DNA of 64,000 nt from Candidatus Cloacimonetes bacterium 4572_55 (lineage in GTDB: Bacteria > 4572-55): NCBI GenBank assembly GCA_002084765.1, contig NBMB01000023.1, forward strand, positions 1-64,000. The letters run 5' to 3'. This document shows positions 9,162 to 17,280 of this stretch, one piece after another. How positions within the stretch are numbered: the first letter of the stretch is position 1; each line of letters starts with the position of its first letter. Under the pieces are notes generated by a model. The model was not told the origin of the DNA. It did not search any database and saw nothing but the letters and a program-made list of their open reading frames with translations. The position numbers and the translations under genes were made by a program.

Positions 9162-9340
9162 GCGATTTTTCGCCTTCCGTGCATTTGATATAGTATGGAT
9201 TATTTGGTTTGGCTCGGCGACGATTTTCGTTCTTTGGACTGCGAAATACTGTTATTTGAAAAACGATGACAACTATGAATGCAATACCGCAATAAAGTCG
9301 GCAAAACAGACATACGATAAAGCTATGAAATTTGAGACCC

Positions 9341-10210
9341 TTAGTTGCCCACTCCGAGCCGATAAGAGCGCAGTTTCGCGTTGATCGATCCGATAAAAAC
9401 TTTGCTTTTCATAAGCACGGGCATTTTTATTTTATCATCGGTCAGCCAAACCGTCAACGTACCTTTCTGCTGGAAAATACCCGTGGAGCGGAGTACCGGC
9501 TCCAATACCAGACAATCGAACTCGCCGGCTGGAACCTTCACCCGTTCCCGACGAAGTGCTTTCACTAAGAGGGGATAATTTTTACGATCTGCATGGGTCT
9601 CGATCTCGACCTCGTCCCCCACCTCCAGGTCCAAACAGCGCGTATAATAGAACGCGGACAACACATCATGCACGTCCGGAGGCAACTCATATTGCTTGCC
9701 ATTGTGATAGGTCGCTATATGATTCTGCTGATCATAATTAATTTCCTGCCTGGCTCGATATTTACCTTCTTCCAGACTTTTTGTAAATTTTCTGGTAAAA
9801 AGCTTACGGGTGTCCATAAAGGAAAAGACATCGTCATGGACGCGGAAAAAGAGGGAAAATGTTTTTCCAGACCGGGCTAAGGAATGGATTTGATAGCAGG
9901 GGAAGCCCTCTACCAATTCGAGCTTAGGAATCTCTAAGGTAGCGGTTCCGGCTTTTATGGGACCATATTCGATTGAGAAGAGAAAATATTCGCCTACGCC
10001 GAACGGCACAGACTGGGGCTGGATCACCTCGACTTTTCGCTGTCGGATTTTCAGCTCTACGGGTTCCATCATAAGCGAGTCAACGAGAGTGCTGTCAGGC
10101 TCCTGTCCGTTAGTTTTCAGAGAATCGCTCTCGCTTTGTGAAAGAGCGAGAGCGATGCATATTTGTAATGAAATCAGACTCAAAAACCCAATTATAATTC
10201 GGCGCGTCAT
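9341..10210 (-). CDS. DUF3108 domain exported protein
   Basis: 289 residues. A hydrophobic signal peptide (residues 1-24) ends near ALALSQS. The acidic/Ser-rich linker is followed by a DUF3108 domain recognised by GEYFLFSIEYGPIKAGTATL, a hallmark opening, then SLARSGKTFSLFFRVHD, and VKVPAGEFDCLVLEP towards the end. DUF3108 proteins are predicted periplasmic beta-rich proteins of unknown function, probably binding a lipid or hydrophobic ligand (family-level speculation). The gene lies between the LamG protein and the oxidase on the same strand, with gaps of 88 and 179 bases, so a common transcript is possible. Confidence 0.8.
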   Translation of the reverse strand: MTRRIIIGFLSLISLQICIALALSQSESDSLKTNGQEPDSTLVDSLMMEPVELKIRQRKVEVIQPQSVPFGVGEYFLFSIEYGPIKAGTATLEIPKLELVEGFPCYQIHSLARSGKTFSLFFRVHDDVFSFMDTRKLFTRKFTKSLEEGKYRARQEINYDQQNHIATYHNGKQYELPPDVHDVLSAFYYTRCLDLEVGDEVEIETHADRKNYPLLVKALRRERVKVPAGEFDCLVLEPVLRSTGIFQQKGTLTVWLTDDKIKMPVLMKSKVFIGSINAKLRSYRLGVGN

Positions 10211-10298
10211 TTCTAAAATCCATTTTTCTAACGTGAAAGCAAGACAGGGAAGTCAGAATGTCCCGCGGTGATACGCAAAAAATATACATAAAACAACG

Positions 10299-11153
10299 CT
10301 AATGCGGAAAATCGATCTGAACCCATTCTGGATCGCTTGTATCCACAGCGTCAGTAGTCCCCAGTTCTCCGTCGTTTTCGCCCGCGTAGTCTGTCAGAGT
10401 TTGACCGCCGCCGGAATCAATCCGCCAATAAGCGATCAAATTGTCCTCTCCACCGGTCAGTTGGACGTTCATAAGCTGTTGAATCTGAGCCGCGCTTCGC
10501 CTCGCCTTCCAGACGCGTATTTCATCGATATAGCCTCTGAACTCCTCGCCGGGAGCGTTGGGATTTGCGCCGATATAGATCGGTGATTCTGCGATAGTAA
10601 AAGGACCTGTGATACTCATTTGCACAGTGTTGCCCAATATTCCGTTGACATATACATGGAGCTGGTACCCGTCGAATACACCGGCAAGATGGAGCCACCG
10701 ACCCGCGGTGATTATGCCGGAAGCGTTCACCGTGCTACCGTTCACTTGAAACGTGGCTGTACTGCCCTCTTTCCCGAATCCAAGCATATATCGATTTTGA
10801 CCTATGGGCAATTCTGTCCGATCAAGAACAGTCACAAGATCTCCCGTATTTATAGATCGGGCATAAACCCACGCCTCGACAGTCAGCCCTGCAACCATCG
10901 AATTCAGACCCATGTCTTGCTCTTTTATCTGGACCACATCGTCAGAGCCGTCGAATTTGAGTACATAATCGTTACCGTCCGGGTTGGGATCGATCTCGCC
11001 TCCCTCATTGGGATTTTCATCTTCCTGCGGAACGTCCTCACCCTCGCAATAGCTGCAATCGGGGCAAAATGTGCAATACACACATTCACAATTCATGGTC
11101 ATCATGGCTAATATACAGACACATAAAATTAATAGGCGAAATTTAGCATTCAT
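10299..11153 (-). CDS. LamG/concanavalin-fold exported protein with a Cys-rich N-terminus
   Basis: 284 residues from the ATG at 11153, chosen because AAGGAG lies 9 bases upstream. An in-frame TTG 18 bases earlier would overlap that site. The signal peptide (about 1-20) is followed at once by a cluster with spacing C-x-C-x2-C-x2-C-x2-C-x2-C (CECVYCTFCPDCSYC), then an acidic linker (EGGEIDPNPDGND). The rest is one LamG/laminin-G-like jelly roll: LKFDGSDDVVQI, LTVEAWVYARS, WLHLAGVFDGYQLHVYVNG, FRGYIDEIRVWKARRSAAQI, LIAYWRIDSGGG. Such domains bind sugars or proteins at the cell surface. The first Cys could be a lipid-attachment site, but the preceding MTMN is a poor lipobox. Confidence 0.8.
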   Translation of the reverse strand: MNAKFRLLILCVCILAMMTMNCECVYCTFCPDCSYCEGEDVPQEDENPNEGGEIDPNPDGNDYVLKFDGSDDVVQIKEQDMGLNSMVAGLTVEAWVYARSINTGDLVTVLDRTELPIGQNRYMLGFGKEGSTATFQVNGSTVNASGIITAGRWLHLAGVFDGYQLHVYVNGILGNTVQMSITGPFTIAESPIYIGANPNAPGEEFRGYIDEIRVWKARRSAAQIQQLMNVQLTGGEDNLIAYWRIDSGGGQTLTDYAGENDGELGTTDAVDTSDPEWVQIDFPH

Positions 11154-11167
11154 TCGATGTTCTCCTT

Positions 11168-11305
11168 TCAAAAAAAAACGGAACCTGGTCCGCAGATTAC
11201 GCAGATTAAGAATTGGTAATTAATGACTTCGGGAATCAGAATTTTGCCATACAATTTTTCCATCAGATTCAATGGGCTGGTATCTGCGACAACAATTTTT
11301 TTCAT
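11168..11305 (-). pseudogene. Remnant of a PIN-domain (DUF3368-type) toxin
   Basis: A 45-codon reading frame starting MKKIVVADTSPLNLMEKLYG and continuing KILIPEVI, then running into an intergenic CGCAGATTA-type repeat and ending just before the LamG gene. DUF3368 PIN toxins begin VVxDTSPLN, followed by about ten residues (usually a LI-x-IG-x-IDLL stretch), then LFGKVLIPxxV. Here the middle stretch is missing and everything after the first 28 residues is lost. Its start overlaps the antitoxin-like frame by ATGA, the usual arrangement of such pairs. The first catalytic Asp (ADTS) remains but the other acidic residues are gone, so it should be inactive. Confidence 0.6.
11188..11222. repeat. Intergenic repeat inside the toxin remnant
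   Basis: GTCCGCAGATTACGCAGATT followed by AAGAATTGGTAATTA. It is the standard unit plus the AAGAATTGATAATTA tail also seen at about 12.69 and 15.60 kb. It interrupts the PIN-domain frame. Confidence 0.85.
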
Positions 11306-11442
11306 AAAGCCCGTTCCAGTTCCTCAGCTAACTCTTCGGGCGGATAATCCACAACTGCGATGCCGATTCCCCCGACAAACTCAATGAACTCTTCCACAGA
11401 AACTGAGGCTATTTTTGAGTAAAAACAGGTTCGCAATTCCAT
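11302..11442 (-). CDS. Short UPF0175-like antitoxin (C-terminal half only)
   Basis: A 46-codon frame with a good ribosome site (GGGGAG, 4 bases before ATG). The sequence YSKIASVSVEEFIEFVGG then IGIAVVDYPPEELAEELE matches the C-terminal half of UPF0175 antitoxins, whose consensus runs KAAELAGLSxxEFLELLxxxGIPVxxYxxEEL. The usual 80-90 residue protein has an N-terminal segment that is missing here, and the Gly-Lys of GKAAE is replaced. It overlaps the toxin remnant by 4 bases (ATGA). UPF0175-DUF3368 pairs are known antitoxin-toxin modules. This one is probably a relic, although the short product could still be translated. Confidence 0.55.
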   Translation of the reverse strand: MELRTCFYSKIASVSVEEFIEFVGGIGIAVVDYPPEELAEELERAL

Positions 11443-11443
11443 A

Positions 11444-12521
11444 TCACTCCCCATCGACCGCCAGGATTTCTTTCCAATAATTTTCGATAAAATGAATCAT
11501 CACATACTCTTCCGCTGTGTGATGGGGTCCTGGCAGTTTACCGATCTGTCGGGAAAGAGCCACCAGATGCCGTTTCATAAAGAAGGTATAGAATCCGGTG
11601 GTGTCGTCCATATCTTGAATCATGGAGATATCGTTTTTCAAGCTCCACTGACGCACCATATCCTCTCCGATAGCAGCCCGATCGTTCTGTTTTTGCAAGT
11701 CTTTGATCTCCGCTGTAGTCAATCCGAAAAGGAATTCCTGAAACGCCAGGATTTCTTCCTGACTGCATGTATCCCGTGAGAAGAAATCCAAAAATCGGGG
11801 ATCGCAGCCGTTACGCATCAAGCTGAATATCTCGGCAGCTCCTAAAAATGTGCCGTACACAGGGCTCATTCGCTGCCGCGCCGCCCACGTCCCCTCCAAA
11901 ATAGGGAAAAAATCACTGCCGCGCCGCCCACGTCCCCTCCAAAATAGGGAAAAAATCAGCCATCTCCCGATTGATTCGGTCTTCCCACATATATAGAGCG
12001 ACTCTCGCAGCCCGATGACGAAGCGTATAACTCAACTTGTTGTCGCAAATCATAGAGGAAAGCAGCGCCTCTGTCACTTTTGAATAAACTGCTTGGGAAA
12101 GAAAAAGATGTGACTCGTTCAATAAAGATATCTGAATTTTTCTATCCCTGAACGCTTCGACAATAAGGTAACTCAACATTCGGAAAAAATTGATTTTTGC
12201 GGTAATAAAAGCACCTCCGAGCAACGTGCGAGTCGGCAGTACCATATCCAGCGTAAAAAACGTCGCGTTTGCCAGCGCGTCAATCAAAGTTGCCATATCC
12301 CTCTTCCGTCCTCCGAGCGTCTGGGTCTTAAACGGAGACGGATATTGACGGATCGATTCCGCTATCATCTTCAGACCGGTCAGTTCGCGGTGGATATTTT
12401 GGGTCATGTCAATCAGACGGTATTGCTCCAGGCTTTTTCTCACCCTGTTGACAAACTCACGTTCGGACGGCGTCAGCACATCCTTTTTTGACTGGCTGTT
12501 GGGACTCATAATTTTGGTCAA
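11444..12521 (-). pseudogene. Conserved hypothetical gene split by a 43-bp tandem duplication
   Basis: Two consecutive frames (12521 to 11913, 202 aa, and 11899 to 11444, 151 aa) share the junction sequence LEGTWAARQ because 43 bp are duplicated in tandem (11873-11915 and 11916-11958). 43 is not a multiple of three, so the first frame stops just after the copy. Removing one copy restores a single 344-residue protein. The protein is mostly alpha-helical, with a hydrophobic middle (ATFFTLDMVLPTRTLLGG) but no clear signal peptide. I do not recognise the family. It has a near-perfect promoter upstream (12569-12597). The second half could start from its own ATG inside the copy, giving two polypeptides. 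Confidence 0.75.
11873..11958. repeat. Exact 43-bp tandem duplication
   Basis: CTGCCGCGCCGCCCACGTCC and the following 23 bases (to AAAAAATCA) occur twice back to back, at 11873-11915 and 11916-11958. I see no mismatches, so the event is recent or the copy is a sequencing/assembly artefact. Confidence 0.95.
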
Positions 12522-12568
12522 TCTCCGATGAGAGTTCCGTTAAAACCGAATAATCTATAGCCATGGTA

Positions 12569-12597
12569 ATTATAACATATTGTGGAATCCACGTCAA
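12569..12597 (-). promoter_or_regulatory. Sigma-70 promoter for the split hypothetical gene
   Basis: On the minus strand: -35 TTGACG (12597-12592), exactly 17 bases, -10 TATAAT (12574-12569). The start codon at 12521 lies about 40 bases beyond the expected transcription start. Confidence 0.8.
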
Positions 12598-12929
12598 CTG
12601 GATTTATTTCGATTTGTCATACTTAGCCTGGATTATTCGTCATCACGGAAATCGGTCCGCAGATTACGCAAATTATCGCAGATTAAGAATGGATAATTGA
12701 AAGAATTATATCTTTTTTGCCAAATTTTCTTCAGAAAAACGGAGCTTTTGCGCGCATTTCACTATATTCGCAACAGAGTCACAGAGCGCGCAGAGTCAGC
12801 CCAAATAAGGGTTCTGAAATTCCTATAGAAGCTGAGTTCTCTTGGAAATGTCGTTAAAAATCGAATCTAACCCATTAAATATCAAACATCTGAGATCTAT
12901 GGTTCTCCGAGGATTATGAATAATGCAGG
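12598..12929. other. Gene-free spacer with a 73-bp composite repeat
   Basis: No convincing reading frame. It contains one copy (12626-12698) of the composite repeat described in the next entry. Near 12774-12797 is CACAGAGCGCGCAGAG, similar to the CACAGAGTTCGCGGAG phrase at 190. The remainder looks like plain AT-rich spacer. Confidence 0.7.
12626..12698 (+). repeat. 73-bp composite intergenic repeat, copy A
   Basis: Begins GCCTGGATTATTCGTCATCA, continues CGGAAATCGGTCCGCAG, ATTACGCAAATTATCGCAG and ends ATTAAGAATGGATAATT. Copy B is at 15505-15613 in the same orientation. Copy C is at 23170-23242, inverted. The second half is the common CGCAGATTA unit, and the first half (GGATTATTCGTCATCACGGA) is found only in these three copies. 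Confidence 0.9.
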
Positions 12930-14246
12930 CTAAAGAATTTTTCTAAGCACGGAGAATGCGGACAGGTTGGAGCGCAATTGCGTCCAGGATCGGATATTTG
13001 CCAGTTGCGCGACGATCCGACTCGGTCGAAGATAGAACTCACGGTTGGCTCGACGGTGCCAATAAGCCATCCGTTCCGGGGTCATGGTCGGCAGTCGATC
13101 CGGAAAGGGCTTGAGAATAAAGAACTTTGCATAATCCGGTTTAATCTGCTTGGCAAAGTCGATTGTCTGGCGGGCAGTTTGGTCGGTCTCTCCCCACAAG
13201 CCGATAATGAAAAAAAGCCAGGTAGAGAATCCGAGCTTTTTGGCATCCCTGACTCCCTGTTCCACGCGCTCGATTCGGAGCCCTTTGCCGGTCTGAGCGC
13301 GAAGTTTGTCATCCCGAGCCTCCACGCCGAACCCCACGTTCTGGAACCCAATCTCACGCAATGCAGAGAGCGTCTCAAAATCTGCTTGATCCGCGCGCAA
13401 TCCGTTCATAAAGAAAAAATTGAGACGGATTCCTCGTTTTTCGATCTCCCGACATATGGCAAGAGTCCGTCGTCGGTCGATTGTGAACGCGTCGTCGGCA
13501 ATATGAATCTCCCGCACTCGGAACCGGTCGATCAGATATTCGATCTCGTCAGCGATATGCGCCGCTCCTCTGAGCCTGACTTTTTTACCAAACAGCCGCT
13601 CCGTCTCACAGAAACTGCAGCCGGCTGGACAACCGCGTCCAGTCATAATCGTGGCGCAACGCGGGTGTAAAGCGTCGGGCGGTCGATATGCTTTCAGATC
13701 CGGCAGAAGATTTACCGCGGGAAATGCGAGCGATTCCAAATCCTCTATCCGCGAAGCTGGAAGATTGACCTGCGCGCGATATCCGTTTCCCGCACCCTCT
13801 TTCCACACAATGCCGTTGATATGAGACAGGTCTCGATCCCCGTGCTCCAGAGCCGAGAATAATGGGACCACGGTCTGTTCCGCCTCGCCAACAGCTACGA
13901 CGTCCACTGCCGGCTCCATAATTACATTCATGGACTCCGCAGTCGCGTGCGGTCCCCCGAAGATGATCGGCGCGTCCAGCTCTGCCTTGATCCGGCGCGC
14001 CAGACGCAACGCCTCTGGATACAGGGGAGTCGTTGCAGTAAATCCCACTGCATGGGGAGCAAACGATCGGACTATAGAGATAAATCGACTTGCCTGCGCG
14101 TTTTCCGCGTCGATGTCCAACACCCGAACCTGATGACCCGCTTGCTCCAACGCAGACGCCAGATAGAGCAATCCCAATGGCGGATAAACCGAGATCGATC
14201 TGCCATATACTGCTTTTTGTCCCGGAGCGATCAGCAAAATACGCAT
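12930..14246 (-). CDS. B12-binding radical SAM protein
   Basis: 438 residues. The N-terminal cobalamin-binding domain begins MRILLIAPGQ and has PPLGLLYLASALEQAGH and VGFTATTPLYPEALRLA, then a FGGPHATAE loop. The radical-SAM core has GRGCPAGCSFCETERLFGKK (C-x3-C-x2-C) near residue 210, HIADDAFTIDRRR, and GFGVEARDDKLRAQTGKG. Family members methylate or rearrange lipids, antibiotics or tetrapyrroles, and the substrate cannot be told from sequence. The C-terminal 60 residues, including AYWHRRANREFYLRPSRI, are of a kind common in B12-radical-SAM proteins of cell-envelope clusters. It lies 22 bases after rtcB on the same strand, behind AAAGG, so the two are probably cotranscribed. Confidence 0.85.
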   Translation of the reverse strand: MRILLIAPGQKAVYGRSISVYPPLGLLYLASALEQAGHQVRVLDIDAENAQASRFISIVRSFAPHAVGFTATTPLYPEALRLARRIKAELDAPIIFGGPHATAESMNVIMEPAVDVVAVGEAEQTVVPLFSALEHGDRDLSHINGIVWKEGAGNGYRAQVNLPASRIEDLESLAFPAVNLLPDLKAYRPPDALHPRCATIMTGRGCPAGCSFCETERLFGKKVRLRGAAHIADEIEYLIDRFRVREIHIADDAFTIDRRRTLAICREIEKRGIRLNFFFMNGLRADQADFETLSALREIGFQNVGFGVEARDDKLRAQTGKGLRIERVEQGVRDAKKLGFSTWLFFIIGLWGETDQTARQTIDFAKQIKPDYAKFFILKPFPDRLPTMTPERMAYWHRRANREFYLRPSRIVAQLANIRSWTQLRSNLSAFSVLRKIL

Positions 14247-14268
14247 AAGGAGAGCCTTTGGATGAGAG

Positions 14269-15456
14269 TCAATCTCGAAAAGGGTCGAATATGTCCGGTC
14301 CCGCCATTGCGACGCCGATCGGGTTCAGCGTATAGATTATTTTGATCATATCTTTATGATAATGAAGCACCTTCGGGAGACGCTTGTAGCAATGGGGCGA
14401 TTCGTCCCGACCCGCGCCTCGCAACTCCACGCCCACTCGATTGACCCATTCCATCATCATCTCCTGGCTCACCTCTCCTTTTGACCCTGATTTTTTCTTT
14501 TTTTTGCCCCATCGTCGTTTGCCAGCCGCTTTTGTCCGGGACATGGTCCGCCCCGCGCCGTGAATTGTGGAATAAAGTGCCTCCCTGCTCTCCGGAGAAT
14601 CGACTCCCTCCGCGATAACGGAAATATCGCCCATACTGCCGCCGATAAAGCCGCGCTGACCAGGAAATGCAGGCGTGGCACCCTTGCGAGTAACCCACAC
14701 ATCCTTGCCGAAATGCGTCTCTTTCCAGGCATAATTATGGTGATTATGAACAGCTTCCAAAATTTTTGCTCCGAGAAATTTCGCCACCCGATTGCAGACC
14801 CAGTCTCGACCCGCATAAGCATAACGCCCGGCTAACTCCATACACGCGATATATTCTTTCCCAAGGGAACTCTCCACATCCAACAAGACCGGATCCACAA
14901 ATATACCGTTTTTTCCGCCCGCGGCGCGGATAAAGTGCGTCGCCAACTTATGACCAAATCCGCGTGAGCCAAAATGGACGCCGATCCAAACTTGATCATT
15001 TTGATCGACAAAAACATCCACGAAATGATTTCCCGATCCGACCGTGCCTAATTGGGAGCGAGCCAGTTGACGAAGCTCTGCCGCGGCTTTAATCTGCCAG
15101 GCTGGATCGTCGTCAAACAGAGGATGATGAACCTGCTCGCTGTTTTTCATGCCGATACCAAAAGAAATCGTGTGGAAAATATCTGACATGATCCGCTTGA
15201 TGTGCTTGCGCGCTTCCGCGACAGGAATATCCAGCCGCACCGCCTTGTTGCCGCAGGAAATATCATAACCGACTCCAGAGGGGCTGATCTTGCCTTCATA
15301 GCTCGTCACGCCCCCGATCGGAACTGCATATCCCTGATGATGATCCGCCATCAGCGCGCATCGATCCGCATCTTTTTGGCAATTTTTGATCTGTTTCACG
15401 GCTTCCAAAATCGGGTCGCCCCAGACCGGAATTCCATCGATTACTTTATAAGCCAT
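14269..15456 (-). CDS. rtcB: RtcB-family RNA ligase
   Basis: 395 residues. RtcB joins 2',3'-cyclic phosphate (or 3'-phosphate) and 5'-OH RNA ends using GTP and manganese, in RNA repair or tRNA splicing. Metal and GMP-binding motifs are present: GYDISCGNKAVRLD (metal Cys), GTVGSGNHF, HFGSRGFGH, HNHHNYAWKE, GGSMGD and HGAGRTMSRTKA (the family's guanylated His region). The C-terminus ends MAGPDIFDPFRD. At 395 residues it belongs to the shorter bacterial branch rather than the 480-residue archaeal type. A Lys-rich insert (KRRWGKKKKKSGSKG) follows the GMP-linked motif. No archease gene or RNA cyclase (rtcA) is adjacent. AAAGGA precedes the ATG. Confidence 0.9.
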   Translation of the reverse strand: MAYKVIDGIPVWGDPILEAVKQIKNCQKDADRCALMADHHQGYAVPIGGVTSYEGKISPSGVGYDISCGNKAVRLDIPVAEARKHIKRIMSDIFHTISFGIGMKNSEQVHHPLFDDDPAWQIKAAAELRQLARSQLGTVGSGNHFVDVFVDQNDQVWIGVHFGSRGFGHKLATHFIRAAGGKNGIFVDPVLLDVESSLGKEYIACMELAGRYAYAGRDWVCNRVAKFLGAKILEAVHNHHNYAWKETHFGKDVWVTRKGATPAFPGQRGFIGGSMGDISVIAEGVDSPESREALYSTIHGAGRTMSRTKAAGKRRWGKKKKKSGSKGEVSQEMMMEWVNRVGVELRGAGRDESPHCYKRLPKVLHYHKDMIKIIYTLNPIGVAMAGPDIFDPFRD

Positions 15457-15504
15457 TTTCTAATTCCTTTTATTGTTATGAGATATTATGAGAAAATAAT
15501 TATG

Positions 15505-15613
15505 AGCCTGGATTATTCGTCATCACGGAAATCGATCCGCAGGGATTATTCGTCATCACGGAAGTCGATCCGCAGATTACGCAGATTATCGCAGATTAAG
15601 AATTGATAATTAA
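15505..15613 (+). repeat. Composite intergenic repeat, copy B, with an internal duplication
   Basis: Same element as at 12626-12698, but its first 33 bp (GGATTATTCGTCATCACGGA and the following 13 bases) occur twice in tandem, at 15510-15542 and 15543-15575, with one A/G difference. It ends with ATTAAGAATTGATAATTA. Confidence 0.95.
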
Positions 15614-15653
15614 GGTAAAATAGTTATGAAAAAATAATTATGGGAAAATATCC

Positions 15654-15682
15654 TTGACAGGCAGTTTTATATTGTCTAATCT
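15654..15682 (+). promoter_or_regulatory. Sigma-70 promoter of radA
   Basis: TTGACA (15654-15659), 17 bases, TAATCT (15677-15682). Transcription should begin near 15689, which rules out the long upstream frame as the start of RadA and supports ATG 15816. The 5' leader is then about 125 bases. Confidence 0.8.
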
Positions 15683-15815
15683 CATCTTGTCTTATCCAAA
15701 TGGGTTGAGCGGCAAACGGTTGGACAGTGACGCTGAAGAGGCGACGGATTCCAATTTAAATGTTTTGTCAGCAAAAACAAGATTTATTATAAGTTTATTA
15801 GTAGGGGTTAAAATC

Positions 15816-17192
15816 ATGGCAAAGAGTAAAACGAAAACAGTCTATATCTGCCAAAAATGCGGAGCGCACTCCTGGAAATGGCAGGGAAAATGTATGGATT
15901 GCGAATCATGGAATTCCTTTGTCCAGGAAACTGTGCTTCCCGAATCGACCCATGTCCGACCCAAGCTCGGGGATAACAAAAAAAAACAAAATACCCCGTT
16001 GCCTATTACCACGATTCGGTTGGATGCGGAGGATCGTTTCTTGACCGGAATCCAGGAGATAGATTGCATGTTAGGCGGGGGCGTGGTGACCGGATCGCTG
16101 ATCCTGGTAGGTGGCGCGCCCGGTATCGGTAAATCCACACTTTTATTGCAAATATGCCAGCACGTCGGCGTTGGCGGCAGAAAAGCACTCTATGTGTCGG
16201 GTGAAGAATCCACAAAACAGATCAAACGCCGCGCCGAACGGTTGAATACGCTCTCGGATCAGATTTTTCTCCTGAGCGAGACCAGCCTCAATAAAATATT
16301 GGGGTGTTTAGATCAGGTTGACCCCGATTTTTTGGTGATCGATTCAATCCAATCCGTCTATCTTGACGAGATTCCAAGCGCGCCAGGAAGCGTAAGTCAG
16401 GTCAGAGAATGCGCGCATCGGTTGATGTCCTTGGCAAAAAGCCGCAACGTGTCCACAATATTGATCGGTCATGTCACAAAGGATGGATCCATTGCGGGAC
16501 CGCGTGTGTTGGAGCATATCGTGGATACGGTTTTATACTTTGAGGGGGATCGGCATCACCTGTTCCGAATTCTACGCGCTGTGAAGAATAGATATGGCTC
16601 CACCAATGAGATCGGTATTTTTCAGATGGCGTCCGCGGGGTTGATAGAGGTCAAAAATCCCTCTGAATTATTTATCTCCGAGCGGGCAGAGCAAACAACT
16701 GGGTCTGTCATCGTCTGCACTCTGGAAGGAAATCGCCCGCTCCTTGTCGAGATCCAGGCACTATCCTCGCCGTCGGTGTACGGCACGCCGCAGCGGGTGG
16801 CGACCGGATATGACCGGAACCGACTCGCTATTCTGCTGGCGGTTCTGGAAAAACGGCAGGGAATGCAGCTGGGGATGCAGGATATTTTTTTGAACGTAGT
16901 TGGCGGAGTGCAAATCGATGACCCAGCAGCGGATTTGGGCGTGATCTGCGCGATCGCGTCCAGCTATCAAAATAGAAATATTGATCCCCAAACGATTGTG
17001 ATCGGCGAGGTAGGTTTGGGAGGAGAAATCCGGGGCGTAGTCCATGTGGAAAAACGGCTGAACGAGGCGGCAAAGCTCGGATTTAAACAAGGCATTATCC
17101 CACAAAGGAATCAGAAAGATCCGAAGGCGCAAGGAATCCGCATTTTTCCAACCCAGTCGGTTGGAGAAGCGTTGGAACATACGCTCGGATGA
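15816..17192 (+). CDS. radA: DNA repair protein RadA (Sms)
   Basis: 458 residues from ATG 15816, behind GTAGGGG. The frame stays open upstream to 15654, but that segment overlaps the promoter. RadA is a RecA-like helicase that promotes branch migration during recombination and transformation. The N-terminal zinc finger is C12-x2-C15...C26-x2-C29. Walker A is GGAPGIGKST (99-108). The RadA signature KNRYG (257-261) has Tyr where KNRFG is usual. The C-terminal third is the Lon-like domain, with GGVQIDDPAADLG and GEVGLGGEIRGV. The length and the order of domains are those of a normal RadA. Confidence 0.95.
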   Translation: MAKSKTKTVYICQKCGAHSWKWQGKCMDCESWNSFVQETVLPESTHVRPKLGDNKKKQNTPLPITTIRLDAEDRFLTGIQEIDCMLGGGVVTGSLILVGGAPGIGKSTLLLQICQHVGVGGRKALYVSGEESTKQIKRRAERLNTLSDQIFLLSETSLNKILGCLDQVDPDFLVIDSIQSVYLDEIPSAPGSVSQVRECAHRLMSLAKSRNVSTILIGHVTKDGSIAGPRVLEHIVDTVLYFEGDRHHLFRILRAVKNRYGSTNEIGIFQMASAGLIEVKNPSELFISERAEQTTGSVIVCTLEGNRPLLVEIQALSSPSVYGTPQRVATGYDRNRLAILLAVLEKRQGMQLGMQDIFLNVVGGVQIDDPAADLGVICAIASSYQNRNIDPQTIVIGEVGLGGEIRGVVHVEKRLNEAAKLGFKQGIIPQRNQKDPKAQGIRIFPTQSVGEALEHTLG

Positions 17193-17201
17193 GTTTTTCT
17201 T

Positions 17202-17275
17202 TCTGCAAAATCAGCGGACTCCGCAGAATCTATAAAACCTGCGGACTCTGCAAAATCTATAAAATCTGCAGACTA
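17202..17275 (+). repeat. Degenerate short tandem repeat before the sigma factor gene
   Basis: Three loosely matching units built from CTGCAAAATC, AGCGGACTCC and GCAGAATCTATAAAA fill the whole spacer between radA and the sigma gene. They look like diverged relatives of the AATCTGCGGAC family. No clear ribosome site or promoter remains for the sigma gene, so its expression may depend on read-through from radA. Confidence 0.65.
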
Positions 17276-17280
17276 CCGGC

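Noticed and set aside
15654-15815. N-terminal extension of RadA
   Set aside because: The extra 54 codons overlap a TTGACA-17-TAATCT promoter, and RadA normally begins just before its zinc finger, as at ATG 15816.
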